A DNA stretch of 64,000 nucleotides from positions 7,626,001-7,690,000 of the forward strand of contig NC_048554.1 in assembly GCF_902806685.2 (NCBI RefSeq), read 5' to 3'. The stretch comes from Maniola hyperantus (taxonomy: Eukaryota; Arthropoda; Insecta; Lepidoptera; Nymphalidae). The notes beneath the pieces are model-generated. The model did not search any database, was not told where the DNA came from, and worked only from the letters and a program-made list of their open reading frames with translations. Positions 1 to 10,554 of this stretch are shown here, piece after piece. Numbering within the stretch: position 1 is the stretch's first letter; each line of letters begins with the position of its first letter. The translations under genes and the position numbers were made by a program.

Positions 1-246
1 TAGAAACGTTCAACATTTATAAACTTGTGCATGCAATTTAAGTTTGCACCTATGTACCTACCGCAAGACGTCGGGCGAGTTTCCATCTTATGTCGTCGAC
101 ATTCCATCTACACGCACGAAACGTTTTGCGTCATCATTCCTCATACGCACGACTAAGGTTTGAAATATTCTTCCACGATCTGTGTTTCCTTCCAATTACA
201 ACTCGGGTATCTTTAAAACGTCTCATCTTAGGCCATATTAATATAT

Positions 247-440
247 CCATACTAATATTATAAATGCGAAAGTGTGTCTGTTTGTCTGTCTGTCTGTCTG
301 TCTGCTAGCCCTTCACGGTCCATCCGTTTAACCAATTTTGACGAAATTTGGTAATAATATAGCTTGCATCTCGGGGAAGGACATAGGTCCCAAAAGCTTC
401 TTATCCCGGAAAATCAAAGAGTTCCCACGGGATTCCGGGG
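247..440 (-). repeat. Dispersed repeat, family B
   Basis: Read on the minus strand this is a typical family B copy: a segment with GGGAACTCTTTGATTTTCCG, then a GACA-type microsatellite, ending in CTTTCGCATTTATAATATTAG. Other copies in the window are at 8023, 23019, 40988, 52774 and 63588. It is non-coding and probably a non-autonomous mobile element; the family it depends on is not visible here. Confidence 0.75.
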
Positions 441-1589
441 ACGGAAAGATCATAAAAATAAGTTTATTTACATACCTAAGTACTTTACTTTAGATATGTT
501 ATTTTATTGAAACTACATGAAAGATAATGTTTTTACTTATGGTGATTACGTATTACTCAGACAAAATTGACGGTATCCATAACATATAGTTTCCATATGT
601 AATATGCATCTACCTACAGCCAGCTACGCGGGAGAACCGTAAAAAACTTTCACGTAGTCGTTTTGCATTTCAAACTCCGTAACATTGAAACGCTTTTAAA
701 ACCATTAAACAATAGTCAGTCGTCAAAGTGTCGACACCGGGGTTCCACGGGCATTGTCCCCGCACGAGACGTCCCCGTGTCCGGAACCCAATCATTAGTG
801 TGCTCACTCGACGTGAAACCGATTTCATCCCTCACGAGTGCGCCTCTTTGAAACCGGCGCGCGGCGCAATATTGTCGAAAGCAGGAAAACTCCTTAGGAG
901 AAAAAAAAATATTGTTCAAGTCGCGACGAAGAAAATGAGAACGGAATGTCGAGAGGCAATCGAGCGTACGAGTCTTACCAACCAATATGCTCCCACGTTT
1001 GCGTTATCGCTGACTCTGCGAGAGGAAATACTTTGCCTCGACGAAAACGCGAGCGAACGGATTAGACTCCTATCGCCCGCGGTTGTAAACTCGAGCGCTG
1101 CAACAACTTCGTTACAACTCCGTTGTTTTGTTTCTGGTCGGTAATATTAGTTTTAGTCAAAAAGCTATTTTTCAACCCGCCGTCGAAAGCCTGGCAAAGT
1201 TTTCTAATTTGGCAAATTCACTCCCAATGTTTCATGGAGTCTTTGCCTAAGGGCACGATGAAAGACAGAACTAAGTTTCTTCGTTCGCAATTGCGAGGAA
1301 TGTTTATTTATTTGAATGGTCCTGAAGTTTAGGGGTTTGTTTTACGATTGAGGAATCTTTAATAATAGTAATTTTTATTTTTTTATTAAAAATATGCTTA
1401 TGGCCCACATGGACTAGACAAATTTCCAACCTCTATTTTACCCCCATGCCAATATCAGCCCGATCCATTCAGTAATTTGAATTGATAGATCCGTCAGTCA
1501 GTCACCTTTTCCAAAATAATATTATAAATATATATATATATATAGTTACTGAATAAGATTTTACTGATAAATTATATCTTTGTTGCCAG
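441..1589. other. No gene recognised; probable intron or upstream DNA of the first gene
   Basis: The block at about 730-1150 is richer in GC and open in several frames at once, but I see no splice context, protein-like pattern or family motif. Positions 1405-1515 hold a decayed minus-strand family C fragment (AGCCCGATCC followed by GTCAGTCAGTCA). The rest is AT-rich sequence without recognisable structure. Confidence 0.4.
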
Positions 1590-4500
1590 GTGCTATTATT
1601 TCCCGAGGAAGGTTGGGCGCGGAGTGCTTCTTCATCTTACTGGACGTTGAAGCCCTGTTGGTGGCGACGGACGAGATGCAAAGTGGTCGAAGTAGCTGGA
1701 ACTAGAAGGTATAGACAAAAAGTTTGACAGTGGCAGAATATTTTTGTTATTATGTACAAAGAACGTTATTAACACAAACGCCCCAAGGGCGGTTGCGCAC
1801 TCATCCGATCCGAGTCTGTGAAAATACGTTCCAAAGTACTCATAGAACTACTTGTATGGTAGCTTATGACATATGACGTAGATATTTTTTATATCCATAT
1901 TCACGGATTCGGATCCGATGACTGTGTGATCGCTCTAACTGCTCTCACTTTAGAGTTTAGCTAGACAAAACGCAAAAGCTTAAAATAACAACTCGACGCA
2001 AGAGATAGGGATAAGATCGTACTATCTAACCTGCGTTCGAGGCTCAGCCCTTTAGAGCCCTTTAGAGATTGGTTTAACATCGTCATTTAAACATTGCTTT
2101 CATGCACATTCAATTTACCTTAATGGTATTATACTTATCTTTTTTCTACAATGCTTTTTTAAAATATGAAAAAGTAAAACAGCAGCAGCACCGGATGTTA
2201 ATTTACCACGGGAAGCTATTAGCACCTAAGAGAAGGTTTTAAAGAAAATTTAATGTTCCCGCGCTTTAGCAAGGAAGCAGTCTATCATGCGGCGCGTAGA
2301 ACGTGCTTTTCGTAATTAACCGCCAGCTCCCAGCCTCCAGGTACAAGAGTGTTGAACCGTAGTATGACAAACGGCTGGGAGATTAACGTTGTATCATAAC
2401 TTATGAACAAACCGCTTGATATGGTGCTAATTTTGTTGTACACAATCCCCTAAACTTTATTAAATTGACTCACAAAAAAAAGTTAAAAAAAAATCATGCT
2501 ACCTACCCCTTTGCTCATAGGACACATAGTAAAAACGATAGCACTATTTTTAGACATTTTCTTTATTTTATTAAGTATTATAGTCATTAAAAACCACATG
2601 GGAACTCTTTGACTTTTCGGGATAAAAAGTTGCCTTCGTTTGTTTCCGCGATGCTATTTCTAAACTAGCGGCACGCTATGATGGCCGGTTTGACGTTTGT
2701 CCGCTCATGAAGTTCCGTATTAATTGATAACGACTTTGAAGGAAATAATTGTATTACTTTATTGACGATAGTGATGTGCAGAGATTCATAAATTTTATCG
2801 AATGTAGTTTTAGGTTTAGGACTCAAAATTTATTTATTAAATTGATTTCTTAAATGTATACAAGTGTAGAAAAATCAGTTTGCACCATTTAAGGGGTGAA
2901 TGTACTTGTGAATATGAACAATTTTCACTATGTGGACAAACCTCTGAAATCGCAAAAAAATATCAATAAATTTTTAAAAATGGAATCTAATACGATCGTC
3001 ACATAGGATCGCTGGCTAGCACAACTACTACCTCCGGCAAACTCGCGTCAATGCTCAATGCAAAACAAAGCAGTTTCGAATTGACGTTGCTTCGAAAAGT
3101 ATAAACTGTCAGTGCAATGCGATTGTGATATAGTTTGACCTGGCTTTGGATTTCAAATATTGATACTGCATTACTGTTGACCCTTGCTCGTTAATTTGGA
3201 CTCTGTTCAAGCCCTTTGTTGTGGATTTCGTCGATATGACCGAACGTACGCAGAGAACTGTTCTAAATAGTCAGACACGTGAGTTCCTAATACGCCTTCG
3301 TAACTATTTCGATCGTGAAGCTCAAAATGGAGGGCCAATTTTACCTATAACGTCAGTGGTTGAACGCGTAGCTGATGCGCTTAATATTGGACAACGAACT
3401 GTTAGACGGATAACTAAAAAAAAATATGGCGAGACTGGCACAGAAGAAAATAAACTTCACACACCAAAAAAGAGAAAACGAGCAAAACCAGTCGTAGGCA
3501 TCGATAGCTTTGATGCCGATGCTATCCGAAGACATGTTTACGGCTACTATTTACAGAAGGAGTATCCAACAAGAAAAAAGTTGGTGCATTCACTGAAGGA
3601 AGCTGGATTATTCTTCGGTGGGGAAAGTTCTTTAACGAAGATTTTGAAGACCATTGGATTTCGATACAAAAAATGTAACAAACGCAAAATATTGATGGAA
3701 AGATTTGATATAGCGATGGCAAGGTATACTTTTTACGGCAAGTGAAAGAAATCAAAAATTGGCAAAATGTTGTGTTCTTGGATGAAACATGGCTTAATGC
3801 TAACCATACTGTAGGCCGTTCTTGGAACGATGACACAGCAGCATCTACTTCCAAAGTTCCTGTAGGAAAAGGATCGCGACTTATAATTTGTCACGCCGGA
3901 ACCATCAACGGGTTTGTCGAAGGTTCTCTCATGGCTTTTGCGTCAAAAACCACTGGAGACTATCATGAAGACATGAATGGAGAAAAGTTTACTGAATGGT
4001 TTACCTCAATGTTGTGTAGCCTCCCTGAACCATCTATTATAATTATGGACAACGCCCCATACCACTCGATGCAAATTGACAAGCCACCTGCCCAATCCCA
4101 AAAGAAAGCTGATATCGTCGCATGGCTTCGTAAAAATGGCGTAGATGCAAACATGAATATGTTAAAAGCGGAATTAGTACGTCTTTTAAAAGAAAACAAA
4201 CCAACCAAGATCCGATACGTCATTGACGAAATAGCATTAGAACATGGGCACAGAGTTATACGGTTACCGCCTTACCATTGTGAGTATAATGCGATTGAGT
4301 TGGTGTGGGCTCAAATTAAGGGATATGCTGCAAGACACAATACAGAACCCCCATTTACCACAAAAAAAATGCTAAAATTATTAGAAGAAGCTTGTGAACA
4401 TGTGACTAAAGGAGACTGGGAAAAGGTTGTGAATAGAACTGTTAAATTAATAAGGGAAGATTATGAAAGAGATGTGAAAATAGATAATATTATAGAAAAC

Positions 4501-7500
4501 GAACATATAATTATTAATGTATGTGATGATAGCAGTGACGACAGTGAAAATAGTAGTATGGACGAATCTGATTAATTATGGCCTTTTGTGGCACCTTTTT
4601 CGGTATCTTTTGTATTCATATGTTTCTTGTGTGCATATAAAGTATGTATATTCATTTTCGTTCAAATATTCAGTTCGTTCAAATAAATTAAATAAACATA
4701 TACATTTTTGTTTTATTAAACCTATTTAATCAGGTACAAAAACAAAACTTAATTGTTTTTTGTTCGAGAATAAATTGACATTCCACATCACTATTGTAAT
4801 GTGTCAAACCGGCCATCATAGCGTGCCGCTAGTGTAGGTTAAATTGGTTAAACCTAAACGAATGTGAGAAGGTAACAAGCAGACAAAAATGAGTCACTCT
4901 ACACAGATGGCACGTTCATTTGAGTTGAGCCGGAAAAAATCGGATAACAACCGCCACCGACATAAATAAAACGTTACCCGACTCAAATTGGTGTTTTGCG
5001 TTAAACCTAAAACATAAAAATAAGTATGTACCTACTGAATCGAAACCTCTTTTGGGTTCAAATTTTATTCTCCGTAATTTTTGTTGACAAAGTCTGTACG
5101 TGCACCTGACTGTAATCGGTGTTTTGCGTTAAACCTCAAACATAAAACAAGTACTGAAACGAAACCTCTTTTGGATTCAAATTATTCTCCGTAATTTTTG
5201 TTGATAAAGTCTGTACGTGCACCTGACTGTAATCGGTGGTCTGCGTTAAACCTGAAAAATAAAAACTGGTACTGAATTGAAACCACTTTAGGGCTCAAAT
5301 TATTCTTTGTAATTTTCGTTGACATAATCTGTACGTGCACCGAGAAGCTGTGGCGGGAACGCGAACGTGCCGTAAATAAAGATGGCCGACGCGGCAAAGG
5401 GCTTAGCGGGAATGAGATACTATTTATTAGGCACACCTCCGTTGGTTCACAGAATATTTCACCTTGCTTTATTAGCTCGTATACTCGCTTTACTACATTT
5501 CGTGATATGGAGATTTTAGTATTATTTCTCTGTGTAGTGTATAGACATACAAAACTTTCTTCGAGAGATGCTTGCGAGATCGTGAAACCCTCATTGAAAT
5601 CCACTTCGAAGCTTAATAAATAAGTGAATACACAGACAAACGAAGGTTGCGACATTTTTAAGAAGAGTTTCACTACAAAATTACATAAACATACACACAC
5701 ACACGCACACGCACAAGCAATAACCAATACAAGGGTAGGTACGTACAAAAAGTTGTAAAAGTTTTAAGTTTTAATACAAACAGATCCATTAGAGCATAGT
5801 CCTTTTAAAAACTTACTCACAACCTTTTTTAAGATCGATTTATTTTTCGAATTATTTAGATATATTTACTAATTTTCACTTTTAAGTTGTACCTACTTAA
5901 GACTAGACAAAATTTTAGTTCCTCAAGTTGTAAGTGAGCATTGTGCAAAAGATTTCTCAGCGCCCCACGGCGATAGAGAAGAGAACTAAGGAGCCTGTAA
6001 GCGTTAACGATTATTGCGGGCTGACTATTTTGCCTAAACGACGCGTATTTCATGATAAAACCACCGTTAAGATCTCTTTATAGTTCGCAGTATTTATAGG
6101 TTTACGATTTAGCATTTATTTCGTTTAAAGGTACGGTACGACTACACTTTCTTTATAGTCGTATTCCTCATTGCTGAGGGTCATGAGTCGTGACTCCTTT
6201 CCATTAATCCCATAATGGCAGGAGTTCTCTTGGGATAAAATGCGGTGGGTTCCCAGCCAGATCCTTCCGCATACAACTTACTAAGAGAACGAGATTTCGC
6301 TTCTTAGGTTTTACAGTTATTATCAGATGTTAGTGATCATAAGGGGGACCCGCGACGGCTTAACATTATTATGCTCGCCGAGAAAGACCAAATTTGGACC
6401 TCCAAATAACCTGCATGAAAGTTCTCCATAATATTTTCAAAGGTTTGAGAAGCACTTGCCAGCATGACGGACTATGGCATTCTCATTCCGAGAGGAGACC
6501 TGCTGGGCGATTGTCTAAAACCTGCATCAATCATTATTACAATCTCAATTGTTCTGATTGGCTGAATTTGTGCGATTCTTGTTGCATTAATGCATTGTAG
6601 CCAATAGTGAACGAGCGTTATCAGAGATGATTGCGATCGTGACATTGTAGCTGTCATTCTCCCGCAATCGCGCAGCTGTGCTCAGTAGTAGATACACACG
6701 GCGATTGATTGATCTGAATAGGTGACACACAACGTATGGGTCACTAAAAACAATCCCATGAACTGATGAGGACGATTAGTTTGAGAAGGACTATTTGGCT
6801 TAGGTATGTACCTACACAATAGTAAACAGTTCCAAAATACGGACGATGTTACGGGCATAACTTAGTTTTAAACAGTTTTTCTTACAAAACAGTAAAGAAA
6901 ATGCCATTTTGTTGTACAATTGTGAAGAAAATGCGACTCCCAGCTTTGCATCGTAGATACGTTCGTTTGGGCACTTCTATTTGAGTTCATTCCCCTTTTG
7001 TTTCGTTGCAAGTACCTACCAAGTTAGCTAGACTACACCGTACACGTAGCGATACTCTCGGCACCTAATTTCACAAACTCCCATTTCAGGAGCTCTACGA
7101 ATTTCGCCAAACATTATGAGTCGGCAATAACGAGTAAAAAGTAGCGGAAAGGTGCGCGTAAAGGTTTTAATTCGTCCGTGGGAAGTTCGTAGGGCTGGCG
7201 AGATGTTTCGGACTATTACTATGGCCGGCTGTCGCTGACCTTTACGCTGTACCGATACAACTACCTGCGCTGGATCTGCGATTGCCGATCTGTATATGAT
7301 GACTTTTGCCATTTTGATTTTTGCCATTTTGGCGCTGATAGCAACAGTGAACGTCATGCGAGCGTACTCGGAACTGAATGTTAGTGATAAGACATCGTGT
7401 CAACACGATTACCATTTGACACAAAGTGTCAATTTTAATTCGCGGTATATCCGGTAGGGAACTTCGAATTCACTCAAAAAGTAACTGTCATTTTGCATGG

Positions 7501-10500
7501 CACACCTCTTCCAGCGTACTTGTATATGTCCATTTCAATACCGGCTGCCATTACATCGGCAGTTAGGGTTGCGACGTACGTGTTGGATCTTCGCCCTAGT
7601 ATCTGGAATACGTGATCGGAATTCCGAACGCAACCCTATTTGTCGGCACGGTACCGAAAAATGTCTGTTTCTTGAAAACGCAGGTCACTTATTTTTTTAC
7701 AAAGAGAATTTTGTGACTGATAAAAATTGAAATCGTTCCTTTTCAGTTATTTAAATGATTTTTATTAATTTTTAGGGTTCCGTACCCAAAGGGTAAAACG
7801 GAGCTCTACTAATGTCACTCTGTAGCAAAACATTTTACATAATTAGGTAGATAGTTACTTAAATCCATACTAATATTCTCTTAGCGTTTATATGCAAGCT
7901 TTTCATGCCCTAGGTATCTTTGAACCAATTTTGGCTTGAATCATGGAGATGGGCTAAGCTCCGAAACTACTGCTCACGCATTTTCATACGGTTTTCACCA
8001 GTAGAAGGTAGAATTATATGTGACTAGATGATGCCCGCGACGCGTGAATTTAGGTTTTTAAAAATGCCGTGGAAACTTTGATTTTCACGGACTCTGTACC
8101 AAATTTCGTCAAAATCGTTTGAACGGATGGGCCGTGAAAGGATAGCAGACAGACAGACTTTCGCATTTATAATATTTGTATGGACTTAAAATAAACGAGC
8201 GTTGTTAAACCTTGTCCTATATTATGGTGATGATGCTGGTTAACTATTTAATGTTAATGTTTTATTTCATTTGGGCAGGCACAGCACCCACGCGCGGATG
8301 GTCGTGAGCGGGGCCAATGCAGTTTACATCGTGGGAACCTTCAAGCATCTAGGGATTGATGCAGATTTTAAGGTATGTCATCATCATCATGATCAATCCA
8401 TCGCCGGCTCACTACAGAGAACGGGTCTCCTCTCAGTGTGAGAAGGGTTTGGCCATAGTCTACCACGCTGGCCATGTGCAGATTGGTAGACTTCACACAC
8501 CTTTGAGAACATTATAGAGAACTCTCAGGCATGCAGATTTCCTCACGATGTTTTCCTTCACCGTTAAAGCAAGTGATATTTTAATTAGGTACTTAAAACG
8601 TACATAACATAACTCCGAAAAGTTAGAGGTGCATGCCCCGCACGCGCCTCTTTTGTTTTTATTTTTATTTTAACTAAAATAAAAATAAATGATCATACCT
8701 ACAACAATATACAATTCATAGACATTATTGTACAACAGTAGTACTTTTTCGCCACTGTTTATTTATAAATATATTATGTATGCACTGTAATGTGAATGGG
8801 ACGAGAATACATTTATATTCGGAGAATATCGACTGGTAAAGCGAGGCATCACGTATTTCCGGGTGGCCTTCAGGCTTCAAAGTGTCACCTAAGTCACAGA
8901 CTAGGTGCAGTGTAGCTGGCGGCAAGATTATTATTTAATAAAAACCGGCCAAGTGCGAGTCAAGCTCGCACAACGAGGGTTCCGTACTACAATCGTATTT
9001 TTTCGACATTTTGCACGATAATTCAATCAAAAACTAGGACTTATACCTACTCACTCTCTGATTCCTATGAATATATGAACCAGGCACGTCAAACCCAGAT
9101 TTAGTGCTCCTATTACTTCCACCAATGAAGTCGCACTTGGCCTAATTAATATTTGCCTGTCTCTAATTTAACGTCTTGCTACGTTAATAGCTGGAGCTCA
9201 CGAAAGAGCGCTAAAACATTGCCGCTTTATGTTCTAATAAACTGACTCATAGTTTATTACTAGTGAAGCCGTGATAGCCTAGTAGTTAGAGCTCCTATTC
9301 GGGAGGTCGTGGAGTCGATCCCGGGCACACACCTCTAACTTTTCGGAGTTATGTGCGTTTTAAGAAATTAATTATTAACTTAACGGTGAAGGAAAACATC
9401 GCGAGGAAAGCTGTAGGTATGCCTGAGAGTTCTTCAGCACTTGGCCAGCGTGGTGGACTATGGCCAAATCCTTCTCATGCTGAAATTAGACTCGTGCTCG
9501 TGGTTGATTATAATGATGATGATGATAGTTTTTTACTAAAAAATTCGATCAAGCCAGTAGTTACGCGTTAAACTTGTTAAGTTACGACTATTTTCAAAGT
9601 TATATTCCCTTTTACCTTGAACACATTAGGCATGGCATGGCATTATACATGGCAAAAACACGGATGCCGGAAGGGCATTCCACACCTTAGCGATTCGTAT
9701 CAGAAACGTTGAGCAAAAACGTTTCGTTCAAGTTGATTGAATGTCGACCACTTATGGGTGCCAAGTTCACGGTTTCTCGCTGTTCTTACATACTAGGGAG
9801 CTGTAGGAAAATCTATGTAATTTGAGAAGTGTCATAACAAGGTCGCAGCAGATTTATCTTGTGGTAGTTGCGGTGCGGTGCAACTAGAGACAATTGAGAA
9901 CATAAATGAAAATCTTATCTTTTTGACCTTTAAAGTCTGACCAAACAACTTTTGCTTTCAAACTGCGAAGTTTCATCTCAATCAATCTAGTAGCTTAAGG
10001 GTCTGGGGTTTGGCCATTCTGAGAGATTAGTTCTCAGTAGTGAGCGGGCGAGGGCTTGATGATGATGATTACTTATACCCTATTCAGGTTAGTCTGCTTA
10101 GAATAGTTAAATCATCTCTCCCCACAAGAAAGGGTAGTATTTTTTTTATAAAAGATTAATACTTAGTTCCATTTTAATCATGACTAATATTCCCCTTTCC
10201 CTTCCAACTAAGCGTAAAGCTTATGCTGGAATGGATACGATAATAGAGAAACGGGTGGGGTTTGAACTGCCAATCTTATCGATTTCAGTCGTTGAGCTAT
10301 TGAGGCTCTAAATAATTTGTAGTATAAACAAAAATCTTATGATAAACAAGTACTTTTACTTACTGTTTTGTTTGTCCACAGCTTTATCTCACAACGAACG
10401 TAACTCAGGCGGATTTCAACATGGGGTATACGATGACTGGTACCCTGGAGCGAGGAAGTCGCTCCACCAACAGCTTCCAAGTCACCCACTTCGCCGTCCT

Positions 10501-10543
10501 GCGCCGCTGCGATCACGAGTCACACCATCTGAAAAACACATAG
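1590..10543 (+). CDS. 3'-terminal three exons of an unrecognised protein-coding gene
   Basis: I infer exons 1590-1708, 8279-8372 and 10382-10543. Each acceptor ends in AG (TTGTTGCCAG, TTTGGGCAG, TTTGTCCACAG), and the first two exons end at GT donors (GTATAG, which is weak, and GTATGT). Codon phases agree: exon 1590 ends with two bases, exon 8279 supplies the third and ends in phase 0, and exon 10382 begins in phase 0 and stops with TAG at 10541-10543. Joined, they give 124 residues, so the protein's start is left of the window. The second exon encodes the stretch HARMVVSGANAVYIVGTF and the third contains TTNVTQADFNMGYTMTG. I recognise no family. An AATAAA lies at 10549-10554, very close to the stop. 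The first visible intron holds a DNA transposon; the second begins beside a SINE. The first exon is the least certain, because its reading is tryptophan- and arginine-rich and its donor is weak; the last two are better supported. Confidence 0.6.
2590..2662 (+). repeat. Family B repeat, left part, interrupted by transposon
   Basis: GGGAACTCTTTGACTTTTCGG followed by GGGATAAAAAGT matches the middle of family B. It stops at the TA where the transposon begins and appears to resume after it at 4835 (AAATTGGTTAAAC), so the transposon landed in an older family B copy. Confidence 0.6.
2663..2694 (+). repeat. Left terminal inverted repeat, transposon copy 1
   Basis: 32 bp, beginning AACTAGCGGCACGCTATGAT; it pairs with 4803-4834 except at the first base (A here, C in the complement of the other end). 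Confidence 0.95.
3236..4575 (+). pseudogene. DDE transposase, one-base frameshift
   Basis: The same gene as the intact transposase at 54917-56257, but one T is missing from a T-run at about 3729-3733 (five T instead of six). After residue Thr165 the frame shifts and ends four codons later at about 3745; the remaining two thirds, with all three catalytic residues, continue in another frame to 4575. I take the ATG at 3236 as the start, because the codons before it lack another ATG. Apart from the frameshift the two copies encode the same protein, so the break is very recent. The product would be a helix-turn-helix fragment without a catalytic domain, unless translation restarts downstream. Confidence 0.9.
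4803..4834 (-). repeat. Right terminal inverted repeat, transposon copy 1
   Basis: 32 bp ending GCGTGCCGCTAGTG, followed by the TA duplication at 4835-4836. Confidence 0.95.
4991..5341 (+). repeat. Three-unit tandem repeat, about 107-128 bp per unit
   Basis: Units start at 4991, 5119 and 5236 with GTGTTTTGCGTTAAACCT (third unit GTGGTCTGCGTTAAACCT). Each continues through GAAACCTCTTTTGG or a variant, TTCAAATT, CTCCGTAATTTTTGTTGA, and ends with GTCTGTACGTGCACCTGA. The third unit is cut short after GTACGTGCACC. Units differ by substitutions and small indels, so the array is not fresh. It lies in the intron of the first gene, just right of the transposon. Confidence 0.9.
5342..8022. other. Intron sequence without recognised gene
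   Basis: Mostly unique-looking intron DNA. It includes a CA-rich microsatellite at about 5693-5715, a decayed GAT-tailed SINE fragment at about 6410-6505 (CTGCATGAAAGTTCTCCATAA, then CATTCTCATTCCGAGAGGAG), and a short family A 5' end at about 7772-7830 (AGGGTTCCGTACCCAAAGGG). Frames open on the minus strand at 5182-5748 and 7028-7357 have no protein-like features. Confidence 0.4.
8023..8184 (+). repeat. Dispersed repeat, family B
   Basis: Begins ACTAGATGATGCCCGCGACG and ends CAGACAGACTTTCGCATTTA with TAATATTTGTATGG. It is shorter than other copies, lacking the part around GGGATAAAAAGTAGCC. Confidence 0.8.
8377..8650 (-). mobile_element. tRNA-derived SINE, GAT-tailed, minus strand
   Basis: Read on the minus strand it runs from a tRNA-like head region near 8650 through GTGAGGAAATCTGCATGCCTG, AGAGTTCTCTATAATGTTC, AGTCTACCAATCTGCACATG and GAGAGGAGACCCGTTCTCTG to a tail of GAT repeats at 8377. 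The same family occurs at 9264, 40080, 61045 and 62620. The tail abuts the splice donor at 8373. Confidence 0.85.
8938..9040 (-). repeat. Family A repeat, 3' end, minus strand
   Basis: Minus-strand copy of the family A terminus: AAACCGGCCAAGTGCGAGTC, then CGAGGGTTCCGTACTACAAT and TTTTTTCGACATTTTGCACG. Truncated. Confidence 0.8.
9264..9525 (+). mobile_element. tRNA-derived SINE, GAT-tailed, near full length
   Basis: The head carries RNA polymerase III promoter-like boxes: A box TAGCCTAGTAGTTAGAG and B box GAGTCGATCCC. The body contains CGGTGAAGGAAAACATCGCG and GGCCAGCGTGGTGGACTATG, and the tail is ATGATGATGATG. The spacing of the boxes and the tail identify a tRNA-derived SINE, not a tRNA gene: there is no closing acceptor stem. 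Confidence 0.85.
10150..10313 (-). mobile_element. tRNA-derived SINE, second type, minus strand
   Basis: On the minus strand: AGAGCCTCAATAGCTCAACG at the head, B-box-like GGCAGTTCAAACCCC, and the body GGAAAGGGGAATATTAGTCA. Other copies are at 20728, 23717 and 52344. It lies in the last intron of the first gene, about 70 bp before its last exon. Confidence 0.8.
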
Positions 10544-10554
10544 ACTTTAATAAA

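Larger units (their letters stand above)
2663..4834 (+). mobile_element. Tc1/mariner-superfamily DNA transposon, copy 1 (broken transposase)
   Basis: A 2172-bp element flanked by TA on both sides (2661-2662 and 4835-4836), the target duplication of the Tc1/mariner superfamily. Terminal inverted repeats of 32 bp (2663-2694 and 4803-4834) differ only in the outermost base. A second inverted motif, ATAGTGATGTG, lies about 75 bp inside the left end and, inverted, near the right end. It contains one transposase gene in + orientation, frameshifted. A nearly identical copy is at 54343-56516: I find one base missing here in the leader (TATAGTTTGACC versus TATAGTTTTGACC), one base missing in the coding region, and one substitution near the 3' end. 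Confidence 0.95.

Noticed and set aside
663..1144. Overlapping open frames of up to 138 codons in a GC-richer block
   Set aside because: Open in several frames on both strands, non-ATG or arbitrary starts, no motif, and it lies left of an acceptor as an intron would.
5182..5748. 188-codon minus-strand frame
   Set aside because: Its start is a CA microsatellite read as alternating C and A/V, and its end is part of the tandem repeat; no protein-like domain.
9264..9345. tRNA gene candidate (A and B boxes)
   Set aside because: Continues into a SINE body with a GAT tail and lacks a closing acceptor stem; the same applies at 16690, 28430 and 52350.
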